Source of the DNA: Conus ventricosus
Taxonomy: Eukaryota > Mollusca > Gastropoda > Neogastropoda > Conidae
Assembly: GCA_018398815.1 (NCBI GenBank)
Contig: CM031595.1
Location: forward strand, 43,729,978-43,793,977
DNA: 64,000 nucleotides
Direction: 5' to 3'
Shown here: positions 10,640-21,655 of the stretch, in pieces
Layout of the letters: each line of letters starts with the position of its first letter
Position numbering within the stretch: the first letter of the stretch is position 1
Position numbers and translations under genes: made by a program
The notes under the pieces: generated by a model
What the model was told of the DNA's origin: nothing
Seen by the model: the letters and a program-made list of their open reading frames with translations, nothing else
Databases searched by the model: none

Positions 10640-11400
10640 ATGTGCGAGTTGACCTGGATCGATTCTCTGAAGAACGCATCAAAATTCTCCGAGACGAAAC
10701 CAAACGAGATCCTACTCTCAATACTCTTGGAGAGATGATCATCAACGGATGGCCAGAAAACATCAAAAATGTCCCTCAGAGCATCCGAACCCACTGGAAC
10801 TTTAGGGATGAGCTCTCCACTGAAGATGGAATCATTCTGAATGGATCACGAGTAGTCATCCAAAGTGATCAAAAAAAGGTTATTCTTGATCAGCTCCACT
10901 ATGCTCATCAGGGCATAGCAAAGACCATCCTCGGAGCCAAAGAATCACTTTATTGGCCCAACATCAACAAAGACATTGAGTCCCTCATCAAGAGATGTTC
11001 AATATGCCATGAGCATCAGCTATCTCAGCGGAAGGAGGAATTAAACTCACATGCAGTCCCCCAGCAATCATGGGAAACTCTAGGGATAGATCTCTTTCAC
11101 TTTGGTGGATCAGAATACCTTTTGATTGCAGACTACTACAGCAAATACTTCACAGTCCGCAAACTTGGACGTGACACGGGGACCAGTGTAGTAGTGAATG
11201 CTATGAAGCAAATCTTTGCGGAGCATGGGATTCCATCAAAAGTGACGATGGTCCACAATTCAGTGCCAAGACATTTGCCCGCTTCGCAAAACAGTGGAAC
11301 TTTGTACGCATTACATCATCGCCACGACACCCAAGATCCAATGGGTTTATCGAGCGTCATGTCAGGACAGTGAAAGCTACACTGACCAAATCTTTAAGCC
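10640..11400 (+). pseudogene. Integrase of the second retroelement
   Basis: An uninterrupted frame from 10642 holds an H2C2 finger (HYAHQGIAKT through CSICHEH at about 10895-11015) and the start of the catalytic core (GIDLFHFGG with the first Asp, then DYYSKYFTV). At about 11240 the frame shifts. The second Asp (DDGPQF) and the Glu (GFIERH) read in the next frame to about 11390. All three catalytic residues can therefore be seen, but not in one frame. Spacing between the second Asp and the Glu is normal for the family. Confidence 0.82.
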
Positions 11401-11478
11401 AAAACTGACCCTGACCTTGCACTGCTTTGTTTCAGGACAACCCCCATCTCAGCAAACCTTCCAAGCCCTATCGAAATC

Positions 11479-12031
11479 ATGACTGGCAGGAAAGCAAAAG
11501 CGAACCTTCCCACCAGTGTTCCTCACACTAACTCAACACCAAACTATGACAGGATCCGTGAAGAACTCCAGCATCGTCAAGACAACCAAACGAAACAGTT
11601 TGACAAATCAGCCACTCCCGGACAACAAATTCGTGTTCGGGACAATAATGGGAAGTGGAAGGAAGGAACTGTTGTCATAAGATGCAAGGAACCAAGATCG
11701 TATGTAGTCGAGAACCCCACAGGGCAACTGATGAGAAGAAATTGAGTACATCTACGGTAGATTCCTCAAAATGCATCTGCTCAAGAAGAAGAACCACAAG
11801 AACCAGTGCAAACAACCAGTCAAATACCCGCTCCAGTAGCAAACAACCAGTCAAATACCCGCTCCAGTAGCAAACAACCAGTCAAATACCCGCTCCAGTA
11901 AGCTCACCGCCATCATCTGCTCCACCACTGAACAACGAAACTCAAGAGCAGTCTATGGATCGTGAAGGAGCATACACTACTAGAAGCGGTCGAGTTGTGC
12001 AACAACAACAAAAGTTTGACTTAAAACTATA
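11479..12031 (+). pseudogene. Integrase/pol C-terminal region
   Basis: It begins MTGRKAKANLP, a typical post-core integrase motif (the gypsy form is often GR..R..LP). A GPY/F-like small domain follows at about 11610-11745 (VRDNNGKWKEGTV). After a frame change the end reads TRSGRVVQQQ near 11978-12031, a common close of Ty3/gypsy pol. An internal 31-bp repeat (three copies at about 11812-11902, motif CAAATACCCGCTCCAGTA) inflates the linker. Confidence 0.7.
11812..11902 (+). repeat. 31-bp tandem repeat, three copies
   Basis: Three near-identical copies of a unit with CAAACAACCAGTCAAATACC lie inside the pol C-terminal linker of the second retroelement. Confidence 0.9.
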
Positions 12032-12078
12032 ATCAAAACACAGATAAAAATCATTACTCCTATCCAACAGTGTGTTTA

Positions 12079-12168
12079 TTCAGAGACTCGGGTGAAAGAC
12101 CCCGCTCCTCTGTGGATAAAGTACAATACTTGGAATTTTGTTTGTTTTTTCTGAGAGGGGAGATGTAG
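12079..12168 (-). repeat. Right arm of the 90-bp inverted repeat
   Basis: Reverse complement partner of 10124-10213. It includes the purine tract GAGAGGGGAGA at about 12153-12163, just before the LTR start. Confidence 0.88.
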
Positions 12169-12370
12169 TAGTGTTGCACCTACATCGGTTTCCGTACAGA
12201 CCAGCAGACGACGTCCGTCGCCTATACACTGCGCATGACACGGAAGCGTCTTACCGATAATGCCTTGTTTAACTGTCCAGCTTCCTAGAAATAATACACG
12301 GCCATAACGAAACTTCGTGTCAAGCCTTCTGACTTGAATGTATGTATTTAGATACCCACCATTAATTACA
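12164..12370 (+). repeat. Probable 3' LTR of the second retroelement, about 207 bp
   Basis: It starts TGTAGTAG after a polypurine tract and ends TTACA before a G run. The far end is inferred only from the TG...CA rule, because no second full LTR is present for comparison. Confidence 0.5.
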
Positions 12371-14190
12371 GGAGGGGGGGGGGGGGGGGGGGGGGCATCT
12401 GCCATCGCTTCAAGTACCAGACAACACACTGAGGACTGAGCTGTGTGGAGGGTAGGAACACTTGCCAAATGATCACCACCATGACTCAAGGCATCTGAAC
12501 TGAACAGAAAACAACTGCACAGTCTGCATCATTCTTGAGCAGTGTTTTCAGATTGCATGGCTCAAAAACATTTTAAACAAACAAAAACTTTCCTTGAAAG
12601 GGCGGGAGTAAAACAAAATAAAACGACAATCTGCATTATTCTCAAGCAATATATTAACAAAGCATGGTTTTAAAAGAAAAAAAAGTACACACACCAACAA
12701 ATAAAAACGGTTCTTGAAGGGGCGGAAGTGTGGGGAAAACATTAAGGCTCGATCTCCTGCATGCCGGCATCCACTTCCATTACGTTCACGCCGTCACGCA
12801 CATGAAAGCAGGCACGTCTCTGGCACGATCTTCATCATCATCATCATCATTACTATTAATGTCACCACCTCCACCATCATCATCATCATCATCATCATCA
12901 TCTAAACCACTCCCGTCACCACCACCACCGCCGCCGCCGCTGCCGCAACTATCAGCAGGCACAGACCAGTGTGAAATGGAAGAGGATGGTGAATACGACG
13001 AAGGGGAGGAGGGGATGGGCTTGGGGGGGGGGGGGGGGGTGTGTGCAGAGGACCAGCCTATACTACCATCGTAACTGATTTTCTCGGTTTTCACATGGAA
13101 AAACAGTTATTATCTTTCAAGAAAACAGCGAAAACAGGAAAAGCACTCACTATCTTTATTAGTCTGCGGAAACAGCTTTATTCTTATTTCCTGTCAGAAA
13201 GAAAAAGGCACCATTACTGTTTTCTTCGAGGATAATGTATTCGTCGGAAAAACGCAGAAAACAGTTGTTACGGACTAATGAAGCTACTGTGTTGTCATAA
13301 GTGTACGCAAAGACGGTAGAAGACTTCCCTGAGACGTCAAATACTTTAACCTATTCTCGTCAATAGAAGACAAATTGCATTTTCGTGGCACTGCTAAATC
13401 TAGCTAGTACTGATACAAAAGCATCCTTAATACTGGAGTCGGGTGGCTACATTTCGTAAGACGCTGGCACAAAATTATTGACAGACATATCTTGAGTCTC
13501 AAAGCAATGTTGACGTAACAAAAGTTGTGGCTGAGATTATGTTCCTTTGTATCAAATATGTGGAAAATGTTAGGTCCCGGCCTGCACCTTTTGCAGAAGA
13601 CAGAGTGCTGCAGGCTACAGTATGGAGACTGTAACCACGCAGGCGCGAGTCTCTGAGCGTGTTGCTTTTATTTCCGAGATTAACACTACGGGTGCCTGTA
13701 TCTCTCGGGCCTGGTTGACGCGTGGATACATTATAAAAGGAGAGCTTTTAGAGGACAGCTTTTCCATCAAGTCTGTGTGACCTGAATGGAAATCTACAGC
13801 AAAATTCCCCATCACAATCCTCATCCTCAGTGATCGTGTTAAAGACAAAGGTTCCACATAATGCTACACACCAAACTCTCGCCAGCTATCGTCGTCCCAA
13901 TTTCACGGTCTTGTTGGTCACGACAGCTAAACGAAAAACGGCTTGATCTGCTGCTATGGCCCCAACGGCCTCGTTTTCATTCAATGCCCATCCTGCGCCG
14001 AATTTGAAAGGATAAGTGATTGCTCCTTCTTTGTTTTCATTGTCCTGAATGTTGTTTCTCTTGTCCGAAGAACATCTAACAGGTAGTAACGCTTCGTGTT
14101 TTGTCTTGTAATTTGTTTGTCCCTGTTAAACAGCGAATTTACTTTAAATTCCTTCTGAAATCGGCTACGTTAAGACAAAGAGAGAGAGGT
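12371..14190. other. Intergenic sequence, no gene seen
   Basis: It contains a G run at about 12374-12395, a CAT/CAC triplet tract at about 12832-12945 and a G run at about 13023-13038. The Ser/Asp-rich frames here (12730-13094) are triplet-repeat translations. A minus-strand 80-aa frame at 13615-13857 is of ordinary composition, but I recognise nothing in it. Confidence 0.55.
12832..12945. repeat. CAT/CAC trinucleotide repeats
   Basis: (ATC)n blocks at about 12832-12850 and 12876-12903 are separated by ACC-rich sequence and followed by (ACC)n and (GCC)n. Confidence 0.9.

Positions 14191-14247
<57 letters not shown>
14191..14247. repeat. 57-base G homopolymer
   Basis: It follows a short GA tract. 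More G-rich purine sequence continues to about 14350, with another G run near 14294-14308. Confidence 0.95.
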
Positions 14248-14249
<2 letters not shown>

Positions 14250-14573
14250 GGAGAAGAGAGAGAGGGGAGAAGAGATAGGAAGAGAAAAGGGGCGGGGGGG
14301 GGGGGGGGCGGCGGAGAGGCAGGGAGAGTGGTTGGGGAGGGGCGTGGGGGGCGCCAATAAAGAAGTAACCAACGTTGAAAAGGTCAACAAGAACATAAAA
14401 AGAAAGTTTCAAAACGGAGTGACCGAGGGCGGGAAATCAAGCAATATTTAGAAATTTAGTGTTTTGTCCTGTACTTTGTTTGTCTGTGTCCTTGGCAAGT
14501 AACTAATCCCCTCTCTTGCTAAATAAAAAAGAACGATCCTTATGTGCACGAGTGCGCGTGTTTGTATGTATGT

Positions 14574-14607
<34 letters not shown>

Positions 14608-14670
14608 CAGAGACAGAGAGAGAGAGAGACAGAGACAGAGAGAGAGAGACAGACAGAGAGAGACAGAAGA
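14574..14670. repeat. GA microsatellite
   Basis: AG repeats with CAGA interruptions. The minus-strand Ser/Leu/Cys frames over it are not genes. Confidence 0.95.
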
Positions 14671-14819
14671 GAATACTGCACGAAAACTAACCAAAATAAA
14701 CGTCCTCCCTCCGCCTATTAATCTTGATCTTGACGCCAGCAGTACGCCACTGCAGGTCAGGAAGTCGACCGACGGAAATAAAAGGGAGGGAGGAGAGGGT
14801 GACGGAGATGGGAGGTGGC

Positions 14820-14960
14820 GTAGGGGGGGGGGGGGGGGGGGGGGGGGGAGGGGGGGGAGGGGGGGGGGGGGGGGGACATGCAGAGGGGGGAGAGGGGAGT
14901 GGGGGGGGGAGTGGAGGGAGGTGGAGAGGGGAGGGGAGGGGAGTGGAAGCGGAAGGCTGG
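14820..14960. repeat. G-rich purine tract
   Basis: G runs of about 28, 7, 17 and 9 bases with single A or CATGCAGA breaks, followed by GGAGGGGA repeats. It has strong G-quadruplex potential on the plus strand. Confidence 0.9.
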
Positions 14961-15744
14961 CGCAGAAAGAATGCGCATTGCGGGATGCCGGTGCTGACAG
15001 CTAGGGATGGACGGAAGGAGGAGGAGCGGGAGGAGAAGAGGAGCGCGTGCGTTGGCCGCAGGGGAAGAGTAGTGTCTGTCTCTCGGGACTCCTCGGAAAG
15101 CCGTGGACTGCGGAAACGGATGGTAGGGGGGAGAGGGAGGCGCGCTGGGGGAGGAAGGACACGCGCGCCGTGGGTTCGAAGACAGTGGTGTGTCTGTGAA
15201 ACAAAATGGTTGACTCCGCCGCCGAGCACTCTGGTGATGACAGGGTTGTGCCGGCAAATTGATTTTCCAGCATGACAAATACACGCTCCGCCGAATCGTT
15301 TGGAATCGCCGCGATTTTGGCATCATCCAAACTGACGCACTGGTGGGTCATCATCGGTTGGGGGATGGGAATGTTTTCTATCGGGGTTCCTTCCATCTGT
15401 ATGTCTGGTGTGCGTATTATGTTTTTTCGAGGTTAAAGCGATTCGCTTTGGTTATGATACAGCATACCGTGACCAGGCTACCGAAGACGGTCAAGAAAAT
15501 ATGGGAAATCAAACAGTGAATAAGAATGAGCTCAATCTGCACCAGTATCTCTTGCCCAACAATGGATCGAAATCCTCAACTCTCAGAGTTAGATGACTAC
15601 GAACAACATCAGTTGTATTTACTTCATCAGCTGCAAGTTCTCTGCGCCATTAATTCAATTTACCCCCATTAAAACCCAATAAAGGGAAAGACTGGAAGAA
15701 AGAAAACTTTGGAGAAGTCTGAAATCAGATTGTCAAGAGGGCAA
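14961..15744. other. Sequence without a recognisable gene
   Basis: Ordinary-complexity sequence. An 86-aa plus frame at 15259-15519 (IFQHDKYTLRRIVWNRRDFG...) is not low complexity but resembles nothing I know. It lacks a clear exon context. Confidence 0.5.
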
Positions 15745-16004
15745 TGACACCGACACCCAGGTCTAACAAAACTCCATGACTTTAAGAAAGCCTTTGATCA
15801 TGTATATCAAGGAAAGGTCTTAACAGGTCACGACAGAAGTCGTAAATCTGAGAGCCTCCTAAAAATCACTGCATGGGCGATCCACAAAAACACCTTGTAT
15901 GCAGCGCAGCTCGAGACAATACCATCTGATTTCTAAAACTCATGGTGTATGTCAAGGCCGTCTCTTCCCTTCCATTTAATATCTACTATACGAAAATATG
16001 TGTT
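15745..16004 (+). pseudogene. LINE reverse transcriptase fragment
   Basis: Plus-strand DFKKAFDHV at about 15778-15804 is the RT motif containing the first catalytic Asp. HGVCQGRLFPSI at about 15940-15975, in another frame, matches the later G-x-x-Q-G block. Stops and frameshifts occur between them, and the YxDD block is absent. The fragment ends where the 1.5-kb dispersed repeat begins. Confidence 0.7.
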
Positions 16005-17520
16005 ACAGGAGTGCGACGAGATTTGGGGATGGGTCAGTGTGTACTCTGGGGTAAGGACTTGGAATATTCTCTCTATTAGAGTTAAAGTAAAATTTCACCT
16101 CCACCCTCTCTCTTACTAGTTATGGAAGGAGCAACTTTCCGGTACCAGTCATCGAAAGAAAATGTTATTTTCTTGGGACTGTTAAAACACTCAATAGTGG
16201 CTCAGGGATAATTTTCCTTAGGTCTGTACTCTTAAAAGTAGCTCTGAGAGGCAGATTCAGAGAGAAGTTCAAACATTCAATACTTATTGAACAACAAAGA
16301 ACTGACACAAGCTAAGTGCACTTTCACACATCAACTTTACTTGTTTATACAAGAGTGAAATATTCAAATCAATTTCACCCAGTCAGTTCAGGCTGAGTTT
16401 TGTTGCTCACTGTTTCATCAGTAAAGGAGGAAAAGTTCTGGATGAGTTGAGTTGGAGTCCACTTGGATTATCAGAACTTATCTGATGATAGAAAGGATAG
16501 TTGATCTCTCTTTAATTGCTGGTGACTGATCCACTTCTATGGAGACCTGAAGCTCAATTGCTGGGCTGTGGTATTTCTTCACTACCAGGCATGCTCACTG
16601 TGGATAGGGACCAAGGTTTCTAGAACAAACAGAACTTGGTCTGTTGTTGAGTAGCTGACAGTCTGGCTTGTCCAGCTCTCACACTTGCCTCTGGCTTTCA
16701 GTAAATATATGAAATCTCAACCAACAACGGATTAGACAAGCATAAATATATTTGCCATAATTATCGCTCTCTATTGTTGTTCAGATTTTGATTGGAGTGT
16801 AACAAAGGGTAGGAAACAGTAATACAATGCTAAATAATTTTAGTCAAATCTCTTCTGAATTAAATCGCAGTACTTGGAACACACTTAGCCCAAGTACACA
16901 CGTGGTGTAGATTTAGAGTCGCACACAACAAAGCATTCCAACAATCAACAGCATTCATAAATCAACTTAACAATTTTCACCTGTTATAGGCATACTGCTT
17001 TTCCGATCAGAATTTATCATTCACTTATCGTCTTAACAGACAGAATTGCATACTGGCAAAAGTCAGATTGTACACAAAGAATGGTGGTCAGATTGTTAAC
17101 AAAGAATCCTAACCAAGCATGGTAACAGCTTTTACCAAGTTGTGGCAAACAAACTATTTCAACAGAATACTCATTCATCAACTTGATAGATGTCACCAAG
17201 TATTGGCATAAAGTTATATTGCCAAACCACATGGCATACATACAATCAATACATAGTCTCAAAACTTAGAAACATAGTTTCAACTTACATTTCTTCTGGG
17301 TGATCAGTGAATCCTAGACAAGGAGATTCAGAGCAAATGAGATAACTATTCACTGTCTCTGGTTTCCCCTGTTGTCTTTGTGGCTACACTGTATTGTGTC
17401 TACAGCTGGTCTGTGGAAGCAGTGATTGTTCACCAGGCAGTTCCCCTTTTTACAGGCCAACCTATCTATTTCGGTTCCTGTTCCGGTTGGCTTTGTGTCA
17501 CTAAAGACAAAGAAAAGGGA
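16005..17520 (+). repeat. 1.5-kb dispersed repeat, copy 1
   Basis: It aligns in reverse complement with 49365-50935 over almost its whole length. Shared anchors are ACTAGTTATGGAAGGAGC at about 16118, AACAACAAAGAACTGACACA at about 16290, and TTGGCTTTGTGTC with AAAGACAA at about 17490-17510. It is AT-rich without a long frame. It could be a solo LTR, a long non-autonomous element or a LINE 3' region. Ends are approximate. Confidence 0.82.
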
Positions 17521-17593
17521 GGGGAGGGTTGGTATAGATTTAAAATCGATACTGCCATTTGTGAGACGAAGGGAGAGATAGAAGGGGAATGAC

Positions 17594-17934
17594 GTGTGTG
17601 TGTGTTGGTTTTGGTGTGTGTGTGTGTGTGTTGTGTGGTTTTTTTGGGGTTTTTTTTTGGTGCAATTTGTACAGGAGGGGTTAAGGGCCAAATGGGGTGG
17701 AGTTGTCAAGTGACTTGTCACAAGGAAAAGCTTCAGGATTCGGGACAGAGGCAGCCCAACTATAACACACACACACACACACACGCGCGCGAGTGCATTA
17801 AAATGTTTCTTGTCCGATTTGAGTGCATGCATGCATGTATGAAAGAGAGAGGGGGGGTGGGCGAGAGTGAGGAAGGGGACAGATACAGTGCAAGCCAGCC
17901 AGCGCACGCCCACGTGCGCGCGCGCGCGCGCGCG

Positions 17935-18001
<67 letters not shown>

Positions 18002-18010
18002 AGGGATAGA
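17594..18010. repeat. GT, CA, GC and GA microsatellites
   Basis: (GT)n at about 17595-17632, (AC)n at 17765-17784, (CG)n at about 17918-17934 and (GA)n at about 17935-17996, plus a short T/G-rich stretch. Frames here are simple-repeat translations. Confidence 0.93.
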
Positions 18011-18394
18011 GACAGAGCGTAGCTCAGTAAATAAGGCTTACGAATAACTTCACTTTTTCAAAGGAAGTGGATGCGTGTGTTCACGATATATATGCAGGTA
18101 CAGACATGTTGGATAACAAACGCACATTTTCAATATTTTGAACAATTATGGATAATGTACACAAAACAAATCAAATCATCGCTCCAGATCACAAAGATCA
18201 GAATATACAAATTACGTTTGACTTTTTCTTCTGTTGTTTCTATCTTCCTCATCCAGTTAACAGGGAGATTAATGTAATGTCTTGGGACAACCCTCCCCTC
18301 CCGTTCCCCGTGGGAGGGCGGTGGAAGGCGATAGGGAGGCAATCTTTCAGTTATAACTACGCTCTGCTCAAGAAATTAATTTCCCACTTATCTG

Positions 18395-18441
<47 letters not shown>

Positions 18442-18602
18442 TATTTTCTGCCCCTCTCCTGTCCCATCTGCCCTCCCCCTCTCCCTTTCCTTCCCCACCC
18501 ATCTCTCCTCCTCCCGCTTCACGCCTCCCTCCTGTCCGTTCTCCAGAAAATGCCAATATCCATCCAGTCCACATGATTCTTTCCAGGCTCTGCCATTCAT
18601 AA
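18011..18602. other. Intergenic sequence with a CT tract
   Basis: (CT)n at about 18399-18436, followed by pyrimidine-rich sequence to 18545. No gene recognised. Confidence 0.6.
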
Positions 18603-18799
18603 GGTACAGGGGGATTTTTCCCTCGGAGTTAACATTGGTTCGGACTCCATTCCCCATACGGTCCTTCGAATGAGACTATAAACCGAGGTTCCGTGTATGA
18701 ACGCACGCACAAACATTTTGCACACACGTAAAATCCCATCACCAACTTTCGGAAGAGAAAGCCAGTTTGGCCGTTGGAATGGATGACACGTTACACATA
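18603..18799 (+). mobile_element. SINE body, left half (split by a Tc1-like element)
   Basis: It matches 48047-48236 from GGTACAGGGGGATTTTT to GTTACACATA. It lacks the tRNA-like head seen in the intact copy at 47974-48408, so it was truncated at its 5' side or lost its head. The sequence resumes after the Tc1-like insertion at 20946. Confidence 0.92.
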
Positions 18800-19137
18800 T
18801 ACTGCGGAACTGAAGTTAAGGGCCGGCCTCTGATTTCAGCAGCTTTCCGTATGTATTTTTCATGCCAACACCGCGTGACGAAAAAATGGTCAACTTGGGT
18901 TTTCCCAAAGCCTTTCCCACTGCTGCACGTGCCTGACCATGTTTTGCAAGAATTGCAGTTCAGCAACACCGTTTTTAGGGGCAGTGAAAAGGTTGTCAAA
19001 ACACGAGACTTTCCTTGAAACTTTGCTCGAATTTAGCTGAAGAAGCAGTATTGCAGTAGGTTTTTGGCATTTTGCACGAGCAAACCATGGCTATACTGAA
19101 CACTTCTCAACGAAAGTTGCACAGGAATGGGTATTTA

Positions 19138-19660
19138 TGCTAGGTTCACACTATGGAAACTGTGGGAAACTCTGGCAGTCTGCGCGTTAAAGAAACTGCT
19201 TTGGAAACCGTCTATAAATAAATGTGACTGGAGTTTCTGTCGACAGTGTGAACGCTCGACGAAATTATACAGAAACTGCGAAGCGTACCGCACACTGCGT
19301 TTTGCACGGACTTCCCTGCTATTTTCGCCTTTCTTTTTTTTTGGGGGGGGGGGGGGGGGGGGGGGGTCAATTTCAGTCAGTCTCGTGCACAAAAACTTTG
19401 TTGCCTTCCTGTTCACACTTTGGAAACGATATGGAAACTCGGTAGCGTCAGTGTCCTAGTTTCTTCTCGGCCTGTATTTCCAAACAACTTTTGCAGACTG
19501 AGATGGAAGGAAACAGGCTTGGCAAATCTATCGGGAATATCCGATAGAGGTAATGCAGTTTGCTGAAGGGGTAATGTGAGTTTTCTCTGTGCAGATTTCG
19601 GTTACCCGACAAGAAAACTGGGGCTGTTTCCAGGCCGGTTTCCATAGTGTGAACTGAGCA
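19138..19660. mobile_element. Non-autonomous TIR element (MITE-like) inside the Tc1-like transposon
   Basis: The left end TGCTAGGTTCACACTATGG and the right end, in reverse complement TGCTCAGTTCACACTATGG, form inverted termini of about 25 bp. TTA lies directly outside both ends (19135-19137 and 19661-19663). A TWA duplication fits the PIF/Harbinger superfamily, and that assignment is inference. A variant of the end motif (GTTCACACTTTGGAAAC) recurs inside at about 19409-19425. A G run lies at about 19344-19366. No transposase is encoded. Confidence 0.8.
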
Positions 19661-19691
19661 TTAGGGGCGCGCACCAGAGCTCTGATTAAGC

Positions 19692-20721
19692 ATGCCTCCA
19701 AGAACGAAACTGACAACAGTGGATCGAGGACGGGCGCTGGGATGGCTGCAGGACGGCGTTTCCGGCAGAGAAGTTTCCAGACGGCTAGGAGTTAGCCACT
19801 CTGTTATTCAGCGGCTCCACCAACGCTTCCAGACTACCGGAAGTACTGATGAGCGACCTCGGTCTGGGCGGCCAAGATGTACAGATGGAAGAGACGATCG
19901 CTACCTCCAGGTCTTGGCTCTACGTCACCGAACCATCACCCGCAGGACGTTGATAGGCAACCTCAGGGCCGCTACCAACGTCACCATAAGTCGCATGACG
20001 GTGACCCGTCGTCTGCGTGAGGTGCGCCTGCACTCAAGGAGAACTGTCGTCCGTGTGCCCCTCACACCACGTCATCGCCGGGCCAGGATGGCGTTCTGCC
20101 AAAACCATCGACGTTGGAACAGACAGCAGTGGGGCAGGGTACTCTTTACAGACGAGTCCCGGTTTACTCTGTCTTCCTGTGATGCCCGCATACGCGCTTG
20201 GAGACGTCCAGGTGAACGTTTCATCGACGCCTGTGTCCAGGAACATGACAGGTACAGAGGCGGTTCAGTTATGGTGTGGGCTGGCTTCCATCTGCACGGG
20301 AGGACCCCACTGTACCGTATTAGAGGCAATCTTACCGGCGTACGGTACAGGGATGACATCGTGACGCCTCTGATCCTCCCTACACTGCAAGCCATGGGTG
20401 CCGGCGCTATACTCCAAGACGATAAACGCGACCCCTCATCGCGCTAGGGTGGTCCAAGATGTTCTGCAGCGTCAGCAGATTGTGAGGATGAACTGGCCAG
20501 CCCGATCACCCGACTTGGCGCCCATAGAACACCTCTGGGATATCCTTGGGCGCGGGGTGAGGGACAATCACCCCCCACCTGCTGATGTTGACCAGCTCTT
20601 CCGGTTCTTGCAGCGGGAGTGGATGGCAATCTCTCAACAGATGCTCCAGAACCATGTGAACTCAATGCGCTCACGGATCGGTGAATGCCTTGCAGCCCAG
20701 GGTGGGCACACCCGTTACTGA
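19692..20721 (+). pseudogene. Tc1-family transposase, one frameshift
   Basis: From ATG 19692 the frame reads MPPRTKLTTVDRGRALGWLQ. A paired helix-turn-helix DNA-binding region follows, with SGREVSRRLGVSHSVIQRL in the first half and an SRMTVTRRLRE block in the second. Between them is a GRPR hinge (SGRPRC). The DDE core has LFTDESRF (first Asp), GGSVMVWAG, and ILQDD (second Asp, about 20420). A one-base gain in an A run at about 20425 moves the frame. The rest, including SPDLAPIEHLWD with the Glu 35 residues after the second Asp (DD34E), is open to the stop after GGHTRY at 20721. About 343 codons is the normal size. One lesion suggests recent activity. The product would cut and paste the element at TA sites. 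Confidence 0.93.
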
Positions 20722-20945
20722 ACTTGACCAAACTGAAAGAACTTTCTTGCAACTTTTCAAAAGGGGGGTGGGGGTAATTCCGACGTTTGCTGCGCGAATG
20801 AAATTTCTGTGTTGGTGATTTTGTTTACATGAATCGAAAGGTTACATGTCGTATTAATACATTTCAAGAGTTGAAGGTGTTGCTTTGATTTTTGGGGTTA
20901 TGAGAGATGATTTTTCTTCTAGCCCTTAATTTTAGTTCGGCAGTG

Positions 20946-21123
20946 TAGCATGCACCTTCCCCGAAGATGGGAGTATGGCTGCCTTAATGGCGGGATAAAA
21001 AAAAAACCGGTCATACACACAAAACTCCACTCCCCTTCGTTCGGCAGATGGGATTAATCCTTGCCTGTCTACGTAGGGAGTGTCCGCAGGAGTATCAGCC
21101 TGCGTACGCAGAAGAAGAAGAAT
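20946..21123 (+). mobile_element. SINE, right half
   Basis: Continues the SINE interrupted at 18799. From ATGCACCTTCCCCGAAGATG to the tail GCAGAAGAAGAAGAA it matches 48237-48406 of the intact copy. The 3' end is a short AGA-rich tail. Confidence 0.92.
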
Positions 21124-21655
21124 AACATACTACAACGAGCACCAATACTTAGTGTTTGGGGCACTGCTACTGTCGATGTTGTGGCTGCTGTTGTTATTGT
21201 TTAGTACTTTCCATTGTTGTGGGGGGGGGGGGGGGGAGGTTGGAGGGGAGGTTGATTGATGTGTATTTTTCTTTTCCCTTTCTGTCTTTCTTTTTTTCTT
21301 TTTTTTGGGGGGAGGGGTCTATTCCAGAGCTCAGGAACTAAAAGGAATGTGGTTGACAGCGCCTCTCCTGCGCTGCTCAGCTTTACTTTTTCCACGAGTT
21401 CATTTGACTGGTTAATGAGCTCCAGTAGGCAATAACAGCGTCCTTCGCATCATTTACAAGTTTCACAAATTCTTCGCGACTTACACGTAACATCTGCATG
21501 TGTGCAGTAGGGGGTGGGATGGAGGGAAAGAAGGGTGGAGGAGTGGGAGAAGACAGAGGCTATCCGACGCTACAACGCTGAACGTCTGACAGCAAACCTT
21601 GTGCCCTGCCCATGAGATAGCCAGACACCATGCAATAACAAAACTAATGTCACAG
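21124..21655. other. Intergenic sequence, no gene seen
   Basis: Includes a G run at about 21221-21236 and a T-rich tract near 21290-21306. No recognisable coding. Confidence 0.6.

Larger units (their letters stand above)
10108..12370 (+). mobile_element. Internally deleted Ty3/gypsy retroelement with fold-back ends
   Basis: The core holds RNase H, integrase and the pol C-terminus in the ordinary Ty3/gypsy order on the plus strand. Gag, protease and RT are missing. The first 23 bases of an LTR (TGTAGTAGTGTTGCACC...) occur at 10108 and again at 12164, each after a G-rich purine tract. After the left copy the sequence turns into an inverted copy of the pre-LTR region (10124-10213 against 12079-12168). 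A second partial copy of the AGAGGAGCGGGGTCTTTC motif sits at about 10245-10270. This looks like a rearranged copy, not a working element. Confidence 0.7.
18800..20945 (+). mobile_element. Tc1-like transposon inserted in a SINE
   Basis: The element lies between two TA dinucleotides (18798-18799 and 20946-20947), the target duplication of the Tc1/mariner superfamily. Its ends form an imperfect inverted repeat of about 24 bp (TACTGCGGAACTGAAGTTAA on the left; the right end in reverse complement starts CACTGCCGAACTAAAATTAA). The length is 2146 bp. It carries a 523-bp insertion plus a 3-bp duplication at 19135-19663, so the original length would be near 1.62 kb, usual for the family. It encodes one transposase on the plus strand. 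Confidence 0.92.
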
